A DNA stretch of 7,156 nucleotides from positions 1-7,156 of the forward strand of contig JAFAAJ010000087.1 of NCBI GenBank assembly GCA_023426625.1. Direction: 5' to 3'. This stretch comes from Bacteroidota bacterium (GTDB lineage: Bacteria > Bacteroidota > Bacteroidia > Flavobacteriales > Weeksellaceae). The translations under genes were made by a program, and so were the position numbers. Shown here one piece after another: positions 1-6,013 of this stretch. A model generated the notes under the pieces. The model was not told the origin of the DNA. It did not search any database and was given only the letters and a program-made list of their open reading frames with translations. The number at the start of each line of letters is the position of its first letter. Position 1 is the stretch's first letter.

Positions 1-149
1 TATTCTTTAGTGACAATACACAATTTTATAATAATTACTATGATTCAAGACGGATAAATTTTGGAGTAACTTATAATTTTGGAAATAATAAGGTTCGAGG
101 AAATAATAAGCGGATTAATTTTGATGAAAAGAATAGAGCTGAGAAGTAA
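1..149 (+). CDS. C-terminal end of an outer-membrane beta-barrel protein (TonB-receptor-like), partial
   Basis: Only the last 49 codons or so are present. The frame runs from position 3 and stops at TAA 147-149. The visible peptide includes RRINFGVTYNFGNNKVRG and ends in a short polar tail. Alternating aromatic and polar residues followed by 'YNFGN.KVRG..KR' are what I know from the last beta strand of Bacteroidetes outer-membrane barrels of the TonB-dependent receptor / OMP_b-brl_3 type. These sit in the outer membrane and either take up nutrients or have unknown roles. The substrate cannot be told from this fragment. The gene converges on the TPR gene, with a shared hairpin terminator between them. 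Glycine codons are GGN and the stop is TAA. The family call is by motif resemblance only. Confidence 0.6.
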   Translation, partial: FFSDNTQFYNNYYDSRRINFGVTYNFGNNKVRGNNKRINFDEKNRAEK

Positions 150-218
150 TAATTTGAAGTTGAAAATTACCTGATGCTAAAATTTTGATACATAATATTT
201 TAGTAATGGGATTAAATA

Positions 219-261
219 AAAATGAAGGGGTTTTCCAACTTTTTGACAACCTCTTCATTTT
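219..261. terminator. Bidirectional rho-independent terminator
   Basis: A 14-bp inverted repeat (219-232 against 248-261) with one G.U pair encloses a 15-nt loop. The arms begin and end in A and T runs, so the hairpin can end transcription from both sides: the outer-membrane gene ending at 149 and the TPR gene ending at 255. The TPR stop codon (TGA, 255-257 on the minus strand) lies inside the stem. This supports TGA being a true stop in this half of the window. Confidence 0.8.
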
Positions 262-1058
262 ATTTGAAATTTTTGTTTATAATTCTCTATCATCCATTTT
301 TTGAGCTGATAAGGATATTCTTCATAGAATACATTATCTTCATTTATTGTATACCCTTTTGATAAATTCTCTTCAGATAGAAGAAATAAAGGAATAGATT
401 TTTCATTTTCGTGAAGATAAAAATAACTTTCTGCTTTATAGAATAAAGCATCGGAAAACTGTGGATATTGTTTCAGGCATTCATCAAATTGACTAATAGC
501 GTTTTCATAATCTTCTTTTTCATAATAGATAATACCCATATAGAATAACTCTAAATAATGTAAATCTACCCTCCTGCTTTTACTTAGTTGAAAAGATTTT
601 TTCAAACATTCTTCTGCTTCATTCAGTTTATTTAACTGTAATAAACAAATAGATTTGTAGAAATAATAAGAATGATCCATTATGACTCCCTTATCATAAT
701 CATCTATTAAAATATCAAAATCTTTAATAGCTTCATTATATGCTTTTTGGAAAATGCATTTAATAAATCCACGATAAGCTAAATAATGTTTAAAATGATC
801 ATCATACTCTACAGCTTTATTAATATATGTCATCCCAACTTCATATTTTTTTCTTTTGAAGAATGGCATTGCCTTTTGCTGCCACAGGAAAGAATCTTTA
901 GGAAGATATACTAATGCAGAATCTAAATATTGCTGAAATTTTGGATGATAATAGGAGTATTTATATGCACCATTATTCAAAAATTTATCGTAAATATCTT
1001 TTTTTGTCTGGCTAAATAAAAGCCCATAGGGAAAAAGTAATATTAGTATTAATTTCAC
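255..1058 (-). CDS. Secreted tetratricopeptide-repeat protein
   Basis: 267 residues. The N-terminus MKLILILLFPYGLLFSQ is a short Sec signal peptide with a likely cut near residues 16-17, so the protein should be periplasmic or surface-associated. The rest is a chain of helical repeats of about 34 residues: roughly 57-88, 90-123, 130-160, 168-200 and 202-232. The clearest is the fourth, with GIIYYEKEDYENAISQFDEC. Such repeats bind partner proteins, and no catalytic domain is visible. The start is GTG. The only nearby ATG overlaps it in another frame and meets a stop at once, and the signal peptide begins exactly at the GTG. The stop is TGA. It is divergent from the GmrSD gene, with a -7 box at 1073-1080. 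The TPR assignment is strong. The role is unknown. Confidence 0.85.
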   Translation of the reverse strand: MKLILILLFPYGLLFSQTKKDIYDKFLNNGAYKYSYYHPKFQQYLDSALVYLPKDSFLWQQKAMPFFKRKKYEVGMTYINKAVEYDDHFKHYLAYRGFIKCIFQKAYNEAIKDFDILIDDYDKGVIMDHSYYFYKSICLLQLNKLNEAEECLKKSFQLSKSRRVDLHYLELFYMGIIYYEKEDYENAISQFDECLKQYPQFSDALFYKAESYFYLHENEKSIPLFLLSEENLSKGYTINEDNVFYEEYPYQLKKWMIENYKQKFQIK

Positions 1059-1072
1059 ATTAATTATTTTTC

Positions 1073-1080
1073 CAAATTTA
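1073..1080 (-). promoter_or_regulatory. Putative Bacteroidetes -7 box for the TPR gene
   Basis: The minus strand reads TAAATTTG, a full match to the Bacteroidetes primary-sigma -7 consensus TAnnTTTG, 14 nt before the GTG start. No clear -33 TTG is seen at the usual distance, so this is only a candidate. Confidence 0.45.
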
Positions 1081-1082
1081 AG

Positions 1083-1090
1083 TATTTTTG
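1083..1090 (+). promoter_or_regulatory. Putative Bacteroidetes -7 box for the GmrSD gene
   Basis: The plus strand reads TATTTTTG, matching TAnnTTTG, 30 nt before the ATG at 1121. That would give a leader of about 20 nt. A -33 TTG is not obvious. It lies two bases from the oppositely oriented box of the TPR gene, so the two promoters would be back to back. Confidence 0.45.
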
Positions 1091-1120
1091 AGAGTTATTA
1101 AATAACATCAATCATAAAGC

Positions 1121-2890
1121 ATGGGACAATTTAAAGATCTATCTATAAAAGATGTAATTCAAGAGATTAATCAAAGTTACTTTCTGCCTGATATTCAAAG
1201 AGAATATGTTTGGCTTAAAAAAGCTGACGAAAAGAAAATAGAACAACTTTTCGATTCTGTTTTAAGAGGCTATCCAATTAGTTCTTTTCTCTTTTGGAGG
1301 TTAAAAAAATCAGATATTGAAACCAATAGAGAAAATAGGGGAGATACAGATAAACTGAACTTTCAGCTTTACAAATTCCTGGAAAAGTATGATGAAAGAG
1401 AAGTCCATAACGTAAAAATAAATATTGAGCAGGTAAATTCAAATGATCTCCATATTGTCCTTGATGGGCAACAAAGACTTACGTCTCTGTATGTGGGATT
1501 AAAAGGAAGCAGAACGTTAAGACGTAAAAAAGGCTGGGTTGATAACCCAAATGCTTATGAAGAGAAAAAGCTTTACTTGAACCTTAAACATATTCCAGAG
1601 TTTGATGATCCCGAAGATAATTTTGAATTTCAATTTTTGAAGTATGAAGAGTCGCTCATTAAAGACGAAAACCATTATTGGTTTAAGGTCGGCAATATTT
1701 TAGAAATGAAAGTTGAAGATGTTTTTACCTATATAACTGAAAATAATTTGAGTACAAAAGAAGCAGGAACTCTTGCCAAACTCATTGATGTTTTTTGTAC
1801 CCAAAAACAAATTTCATATTTCGAGGAAACCGAAAAAAGTTTAGATAAGGTTCTTAAAATTTTCATCCGTGTTAATAGTGGTGGAACTCAGTTATCATAT
1901 TCAGATTTATTGATGTCCATTTTAACAGCTAATTTTTCTTCTGACATCAGAGATTTGATGAATAAACTTGTTGATTCGTTAAGTGATGAAGGTTTTGGAG
2001 TAATGGGCAGAGATCAAGTTTTGAAAACCTGCTTAATTCTTACCGAATGTCAGCATATTTTTGCTCTCAAAAATTTTAACAAAGCCAACATTCACAAAAT
2101 AGAAGATAACTGGGAGGAAATTACGAATCAGATTTACTCAGCAATTAATTTATTGAAAGAGTTTGGCTATCGTAACAGGCTGACTTCTGCTTATATAATT
2201 TCTGCAATTGCATTCTATCTGTTTAAATACAAAAGTATATCAGCAGAGGATAAAAATGAAATATTGAAATTCGTAAGACTAGCTCAAATTAAAAGCTATT
2301 TCACTACTTCATTAGACAACAAACTTGAAATAGTTGCAAAGGCAATCAAAGCGAACACTTCTTTTAAAGCTGTTAATTTAGAGTTAGCAAATAATCCTCT
2401 TCATCCTCTATCACTTTCGGAGGACGATATTGAAAGAATGGTGGACTTACAATATGGTTCGCCAGCAATTTTGCCAATATTACAAATATTATATCCACAT
2501 TTGGACTATAAAAACTCCACATTCCACATCGACCACATATATCCAAAGTCAAAATTCAACGATAAAAATGAGTTAATAGATCAGAATTATTTGTGGAAGG
2601 CTAATTACCTCTATAATCTTCAGCTTTTGCAAGGGGATGAAAATAATAATAAAAGAGCTAAAGATCCTGAAGTTTGGATTGCAGAAGAATTAATCAATAC
2701 TGATAAAATTTCAGATTACAAGATCAAAAATTACATAAAGCATGATCTTATACTAGATTGGAGTAATATTTCACAATTTGATAAGTATAGAAGTGAAAAA
2801 TTAGTAGCAGAACTAAAATTAGTCCTATTGAATAAGAACATTGAAAAGAATTCAATTAACAATTTAAGAGATATCAAAAAACTCCAATAG
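1121..2890 (+). CDS. GmrSD-type DNA restriction protein (DUF262 + DUF1524)
   Basis: 589 residues, ATG start, TAG stop. The N-terminal half is a DUF262 (GmrS-like, ParB/Srx-fold) domain: QREYVW at 26-31, the hallmark DGQQRLTS at 115-122, and FIRVNSGGTQLSYSDL at 248-263. The C-terminal half carries a DUF1524 (GmrD-like) HNH nuclease motif, HIDHIYP at 469-475, followed by an Asn-rich block near 494-510 (NYLYNLQLLQGDENN). Known members are single-chain, nucleotide-dependent type IV restriction enzymes that cut phage DNA carrying modified, for example glucosylated hydroxymethyl, cytosines. Related domains occur in other phage-defence proteins. Catalytic motifs look intact and the length fits a GmrS-GmrD fusion. 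No partner gene is adjacent, so it appears to act alone. No TGA occurs in frame. The family is confident; the target DNA is not known. Confidence 0.9.
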   Translation: MGQFKDLSIKDVIQEINQSYFLPDIQREYVWLKKADEKKIEQLFDSVLRGYPISSFLFWRLKKSDIETNRENRGDTDKLNFQLYKFLEKYDEREVHNVKINIEQVNSNDLHIVLDGQQRLTSLYVGLKGSRTLRRKKGWVDNPNAYEEKKLYLNLKHIPEFDDPEDNFEFQFLKYEESLIKDENHYWFKVGNILEMKVEDVFTYITENNLSTKEAGTLAKLIDVFCTQKQISYFEETEKSLDKVLKIFIRVNSGGTQLSYSDLLMSILTANFSSDIRDLMNKLVDSLSDEGFGVMGRDQVLKTCLILTECQHIFALKNFNKANIHKIEDNWEEITNQIYSAINLLKEFGYRNRLTSAYIISAIAFYLFKYKSISAEDKNEILKFVRLAQIKSYFTTSLDNKLEIVAKAIKANTSFKAVNLELANNPLHPLSLSEDDIERMVDLQYGSPAILPILQILYPHLDYKNSTFHIDHIYPKSKFNDKNELIDQNYLWKANYLYNLQLLQGDENNNKRAKDPEVWIAEELINTDKISDYKIKNYIKHDLILDWSNISQFDKYRSEKLVAELKLVLLNKNIEKNSINNLRDIKKLQ

Positions 2891-2906
2891 AAATACTATC
2901 GGAGTT
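2880..2906. terminator. Bidirectional terminator between the GmrSD gene and the 2912-3307 gene
   Basis: An 11-bp inverted repeat (2880-2890 against 2896-2906, one mismatch, AAATA loop) includes the GmrSD stop codon. On the minus strand the stem is followed by a run of T, so it is stronger for the leftward gene. On the plus strand a weaker T stretch follows near 2910. Confidence 0.75.
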
Positions 2907-2911
2907 CAATT

Positions 2912-3307
2912 TTAATCCTTCTTACAGAGTTTTGTAAGGTAATCCTCAACAGTTGACCAAGTGATACCTTCGTCACGGTTGTGATTTTTAATCATTTCAT
3001 ACAAAGCTTTTTCAAACAGACTTCTGTCATAAAGTTCCTTACTTGATTTCTGCTCCAGTTCCTTTGCTCTCTGCTCGAAATGTTCAACTTTCCAAATGAT
3101 TGCGGTTTCCAGATACACAATCCTGTCGATGAGTTCCTGATGATCAAGATTCGGGAAAACCGGGGTTCCGACTTTCCTGGAAACGATGCCAAGGATTTTA
3201 CTTTCTTTAGGAGCAAACGGATTGTTAATCAATTGGGATGCTTCCTGATCATTGTCTGCATTGACCGTTCCGAATTCGTACTTTACGAAATGAAATGTGT
3301 TACTCAT
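2912..3307 (-). CDS. Conserved-looking hypothetical protein
   Basis: 131 residues, ATG start, TAA stop. I do not recognise a family. The protein is soluble with no signal peptide or membrane segment. The N-terminal third (residues about 1-55) is rich in aromatic and beta-type residues (FHFVKYEFGTVN). Residues about 58-90 form a likely amphipathic or coiled-coil helix (ELIDRIVYLETAIIWKVEHF). The tail is helical and ends KLCKKD. Codon use is normal for the left half, with glycine as GGN and no in-frame TGA. It is divergent from the small acidic gene that starts downstream of 3350 and convergent with the GmrSD gene. The overlapping frames on both strands here have less natural composition and are shadows. 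Confidence 0.7.
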   Translation of the reverse strand: MSNTFHFVKYEFGTVNADNDQEASQLINNPFAPKESKILGIVSRKVGTPVFPNLDHQELIDRIVYLETAIIWKVEHFEQRAKELEQKSSKELYDRSLFEKALYEMIKNHNRDEGITWSTVEDYLTKLCKKD

Positions 3308-3423
3308 AACTTTTCTTTTTTTAGGTTAGAGTAGTACTATATCTACAAAATGAAAAAAAGCAAGAGAATTTTTGCACTTCGTCTTTTATTGAAGAACTAT
3401 TTTCAAAGAATGGTTTTTATGGG

Positions 3424-3431
3424 TATATTTG
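3424..3431 (+). promoter_or_regulatory. Putative -7 box for the 3449-3778 gene
   Basis: TATATTTG matches the Bacteroidetes TAnnTTTG consensus. Transcription would begin about 7 nt downstream and leave a leader of roughly 10 nt before the ATG at 3449. No good -33 TTG is placed upstream. Its main value is in arguing for the shorter start. Confidence 0.35.
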
Positions 3432-3448
3432 TTTACAACCATCACATT

Positions 3449-3778
3449 ATGAACGAAAAAAAAGCATTAGAAAAACTACAGATGATCGCCAATCAATCTG
3501 AAGATAGTCTTAAAAGATTTTTAGCGAAAGAAATTCTGACATATGACAATCCATTGGATTTCTTTTCAAAGGTGAAAGATTTCGGAATCGAAACGCTGTA
3601 TTGTTATGAGGATTTGGAGGAGGAAGAAATTCAGCAAATCCTGAGAGATTATTCTAAAGAAATTGATCAGATGCAGTTGGATAATTTAGATAAACCGCTT
3701 TCAGATACAGAGAGGAGTTGGCGTATTTTGGAAAAAACAGCTAAAGACATTAGTGAAGATTTGGACTTGGAACGGTAA
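3449..3778 (+). CDS. Small acidic hypothetical protein
   Basis: 109 residues from the ATG at 3449. An in-frame ATG at 3350 would add 33 basic and hydrophobic residues unlike the acidic remainder, and a TAnnTTTG box lies between the two, so I prefer the later start. The body is helical and strongly acidic (NEKKALEKLQMIANQ near the start, then EDLEEEEIQQILRDYSKEID, and a tail DISEDLDLER). It has no signal peptide or membrane segment. The middle, LTYDNPLDFFSKVKDFG, weakly recalls short Bacteroidetes proteins with 'Y.NP.DFF..L...G' (DUF7222-like), but I would not assign it. The stop is TAA. It is the last gene of the standard-code half. Confidence 0.65.
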   Translation: MNEKKALEKLQMIANQSEDSLKRFLAKEILTYDNPLDFFSKVKDFGIETLYCYEDLEEEEIQQILRDYSKEIDQMQLDNLDKPLSDTERSWRILEKTAKDISEDLDLER

Positions 3779-3855
3779 ATCTTGCTGTAATTTCAATAAT
3801 TTATATACGAAATTTTAGAAGATTTTCCGTCTATTTTTTCCTACCTCGAATTGTT

Positions 3856-5637
3856 TTATATCTCCCGTTTTAACCCATATATTTTGCTGACCTTGTGTAT
3901 TGCACTGATGTAATTACTTTGCATAATGAGTATGTTTATGAAGGTTTCAACTTCCTTTTGTGATAAGAATTGGTGTGATAGTGCACCCCCTTGTGCCATC
4001 AATAGGAACTTATTACCTCACTTCGGTGAGAAAACATAATGCAGACCTGTGGTTTCGTTGGTTCGAAGTCATTGTTTTTTTTTATAATAAAGAATTCCGC
4101 CAAACCGAACCATAAACAATAACTGCCTTATCTCGTAATTGCTTTTTTTCCGCATTCCCACAGGATCTGTAAATAGATATTCCGTTTGCGACAAGATGCA
4201 CTCCAAGTTTTCCTTGTCATTTCTTTCACGGTTCATCTTTTTCTCAACATCCTCTTTCAAGGTTTCAAGAGTAGCCCATTCTATTTCGAGTTTCTTAATG
4301 AGATTCTCATTGGATACGGATAGAATCTTATGTTCAATTTTATCCATTTTGGCTTTGATAGATAAGAGCTGTCACTGCATCTGCGGAATGTTGTTAGCTT
4401 CTCTTTTTTCCTTTTCAGCCCGTTCTTTCAGGATATATGATTTGAATGTATCAAATACTTCCTTCGGCAGTTTCATTTTTTCAATATACTGCTCGAATTC
4501 ACTTTCCATTACTTCTTTGCGGATGTTGATCCTGCCCTCACAATATCCATTTCCACAGGTATAGTAGTAATACACTCCACCGTTTCCTCTACTGGCATAA
4601 CATCCGACTTTCCTTTTGCAACCTTCACAGGTAATCATACCTTTGAGCGGATGAAGTTCTAAGTTTTTATCTAAATTGGGAGAATTGGCTCTTGTTTTTT
4701 TACGGGTTTCCTTTTCCATTATCTTTTCTACAGTATCCAACGAAATCAATGCCTGCTGATTTCATAGAATAGGTGTGTCAATACCTCGTTCAGGATAGTA
4801 AATAAATCCGGCATAAAAATATAGTTTATAGTCTATGAATGTCTTTTCTATATAAGAGATATACAAATTGCCTTTACTTTGGTTGGTCTGAAGTCATTTT
4901 TCCACCCGAAATTTATGCAGTTGTGATTTGCTGAATAACGGATTATAGGCATAGAGTTCCAGTCCTTCTTTTATGATGGGTCATTTTACGGTATCTATGT
5001 CATCAACGTAGTCTCAATTTCCCGATCTGTTTCTGATATATCCTAATGGCGGATAGGTGAAAGGTCGCCTTCCTTTTTTTAGACTATTGAGTCTTCCGTT
5101 CATGGTTCTTCTTAAGATTTTTCTACGCTCCAGTCAGGCAATGGCATATTGAATCGTCTGAAGGAATTTTCATTCATCGGTTTCTGTATCTCTTTTGTTG
5201 TTCACCGTAATAATTTTAACTCAAAGACACTCAATGTTTTGTTCTAAAGTAAAGGCTTCCGCAATATCGTCTGGTCTTGCAATACGGTCGGCATCGGTCA
5301 CTACAAAGTAGTGAATTTTGGTAAACTTCTTATTTTCTTTTTCCAAATATCTGATGGCTTCGTTCATGGCTTTACGATCCATGAGTTTACCACTCACTCA
5401 TTCTTCTCTGAAAACCTTTACAACCTCAATTTCAAGTCAGGGTTGTTTTTCGCACCGTTCCCTGCAAGCTGTTTCCTGCGATTCTAATCCGTTTCAGTGG
5501 GTAACCTGTCCTTCGCTGGATACTCTTACATAAATAACAGCATTAAGTCTGTTGGTTCAAAATCTCTCCTCATCGGTCTTTGGCATTACAAAATAGCCTG
5601 AGCGATTGTTTTTTTTTATTTTTTTTGTTTTGGTCAT
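3856..5637 (-). CDS. Large serine recombinase / resolvase, read with TGA = glycine
   Basis: 593 residues under code 25. Domains in order: a resolvase catalytic domain with YVRVSSEGQ at 36-44 (nucleophile Ser40, Arg38), EEGVSGK at 78-84, DADRIAR at 115-121 and AIAGLERRKIL at 165-175; a 'recombinase' domain with KKGRRPFTYPPLGY at 187-200; a zinc ribbon with Cys337, Cys340, Cys361 and Cys366; a coiled coil at about 420-490; and a C-terminal FGGILYYKKKQGLRTNETT. These enzymes cut and rejoin DNA at attachment sites through a serine-DNA link. TGA falls at residues 27, 48, 67, 80, 139, 156, 168, 208, 219, 248, 292, 422, 523 and 540. Residues 80 (EEGVSG) and 523 (QGLRT) are conserved family glycines. 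No TAA or TAG intervenes. The ATG at 5637 follows a sigma-70-like promoter; an in-frame ATG at codon 18 is an alternative. The family motifs end near 4021, so the last 55 codons are doubtful. Confidence 0.85.
3892..3921 (+). promoter_or_regulatory. Possible Bacteroidetes-type promoter
   Basis: CTTG at 3892-3895, an 18-nt spacer, then TTACTTTG at 3914-3921 followed by CA. This is one base off TAnnTTTG, with a -33 TTG at acceptable spacing. If real, flavobacterial sequence reaches at least to about 3925 and the promoter would drive the small ORF starting at 3926. Confidence 0.35.
3926..4039 (+). CDS. Possible 37-residue Cys-containing small ORF
   Basis: ATG to TAA, 37 codons, with alternative ATGs at 3932 and 3938. 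The peptide has three cysteines (FCDKNWCDSAPPC) and ends PHFGEKT. I recognise no family. In its favour is a promoter-like element just upstream. Against it are the short length, no clear ribosome site, and overlap on the opposite strand with the tail of the recombinase frame. It may be a chance ORF or the start of a gene cut off at the junction. Confidence 0.2.
   Translation: MSMFMKVSTSFCDKNWCDSAPPCAINRNLLPHFGEKT
4017..4030. other. UUCG-capped hairpin at the junction zone
   Basis: CTCAC-TTCG-GTGAG is a perfect 5-bp stem closed by a C(UUCG)G tetraloop on the plus-strand transcript. It is too short and lacks the T run of a normal terminator (AAAA follows instead). It sits inside the last codons of the 37-codon ORF and at the point where recombinase similarity ends. 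Confidence 0.35.
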
Positions 5638-5674
5638 CTTCTGAAAGCATAATAAAATAAAGTGGTTCGGAAGA

Positions 5675-5703
5675 ATTGTACCTATTTTTTATTGCAAAAT
5701 CAA
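5675..5703 (-). promoter_or_regulatory. Sigma-70-type promoter of the recombinase
   Basis: On the minus strand TTGATT (5703-5698), a 17-nt spacer and TACAAT (5680-5675) form a close match to TTGACA-17-TATAAT. Transcription would begin near 5668, giving a leader of about 30 nt before the ATG at 5637. It lies just after the terminator of the upstream 50-residue gene. The style differs from the TAnnTTTG boxes in the left half. Confidence 0.7.
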
Positions 5704-5707
5704 TAGT

Positions 5708-5738
5708 AAAAAGAGAGAAATTTATTCGCTCTCTTTTT
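5708..5738 (-). terminator. Rho-independent terminator after the 50-residue gene
   Basis: A 10-bp inverted repeat (AAAAAGAGAG on the minus strand, matched by CTCTCTTTTT) surrounds an 11-nt loop that contains the TAA stop. The 3' arm ends in five T. It separates the methyltransferase/small-gene unit from the recombinase promoter that starts five bases downstream. Confidence 0.75.
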
Positions 5739-5874
5739 CAAAGTCTCTGATGATTATTTTAGCCATAAGTTTAAAGGAATTAATCATCAGTTTTACTGTT
5801 TCATCAGGAATAATCTCATCAAATTCCTTTCACAGAATCTTCCTGACTTTTTTCACCTCTTCTTCCATATTCAT
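5722..5874 (-). CDS. Small helical protein of 50 residues with one TGA-encoded glycine
   Basis: ATG at 5874, TAA at 5722-5724. The sequence begins MNMEEEVKKVRKIL; codon 15 is TGA (read Gly), and the protein continues KEFDEIIPDETVKLMINSF and ends FEKESE. It is charged and fully helical in character, with hydrophobic residues spaced as in an amphipathic helix pair. I recognise no family. A code-11 gene finder would miss it because the TGA splits it into 14 and 35 residues. A strong terminator overlaps the stop codon, which supports it being a real gene. It sits between the methyltransferase and the recombinase, all on one strand. An accessory or regulatory role in the element is only a guess from position. 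Confidence 0.6.
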
Positions 5875-5909
5875 TTTGCTTTTGTTTTAGATGATAAATT
5901 GGTTGTCAC

Positions 5910-5934
5910 TTGATAGTTTTCGTTTGATAGTTTT
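5910..5934. repeat. Two 11-bp direct repeats, 14-bp period
   Basis: TTGATAGTTTT occurs at 5910-5920 and again at 5924-5934. The pair lies about 35 bases upstream of the 50-residue gene start, on the upstream side of its leftward transcription. Its placement fits an operator or a recombinase/initiator binding site, though the AT-rich context makes chance possible. Confidence 0.45.
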
Positions 5935-5970
5935 TTGCATTTAATTTTTAATCTTGTTTTTTCTCTTTTT

Positions 5971-5996
5971 TCTTATTTCTCTTGTCTTATTTCTTG
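5971..5996. repeat. Tandem 14-bp pyrimidine-rich repeat
   Basis: TCTTATTTCTCTTG at 5971-5984 is followed directly by TCTTATTTCTTG at 5985-5996, two copies differing by a 2-bp gap. It lies in the 139-bp gap between the methyltransferase stop and the 50-residue gene. It has the same 14-bp period as the repeat at 5910-5934. Low sequence complexity weakens the case. Confidence 0.35.
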
Positions 5997-6013
5997 ATTC
6001 TAACTACTTGGTG

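Larger units (their letters stand above)
3779..4068. other. Transition zone between standard-code and TGA=Gly DNA
   Basis: No standard-code gene of ordinary size lies here. On the minus strand the recombinase frame stays open through it when TGA is glycine, until TAA at 3856-3858. On the plus strand there is a possible promoter (3892-3921), a possible 37-codon ORF (3926-4039) and a hairpin (4017-4030). Recombinase family similarity seems to fade near 4020, so the joint between the two DNA types probably lies between about 3780 and 4025. I see no direct repeat or tRNA gene marking an attachment site. Confidence 0.5.

Noticed and set aside
3080..3334. Plus-strand and alternate minus-strand frames over the 2912-3307 gene
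   Set aside because: They overlap a better gene with a shared terminator and more natural composition.
4061..4068. GTTCGAA-like T-loop suggesting a tRNA or attachment site at the junction
   Set aside because: The flanking bases do not pair as a T-stem, and no acceptor stem or anticodon arm can be built around it.
4139..4564. Plus-strand open frame of 141 codons
   Set aside because: It is antisense to the recombinase zinc ribbon and coiled coil, with Ser/Phe-rich low-complexity composition typical of a shadow frame.
4052..4902. Similar words at about 4056-4075 and 4880-4898 as possible attachment repeats
   Set aside because: Both are coding segments of the same recombinase frame that give similar G-L-x-T-N peptides. 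The match is short and imperfect, so chance is likely.
3856..5637. Recombinase region as a decayed pseudogene with many stops
   Set aside because: Every interruption is TGA. There is no in-frame TAA or TAG and no frameshift in about 1.8 kb of AT-rich DNA, and clear family motifs flank the TGAs. Decay would give mixed stops and indels.
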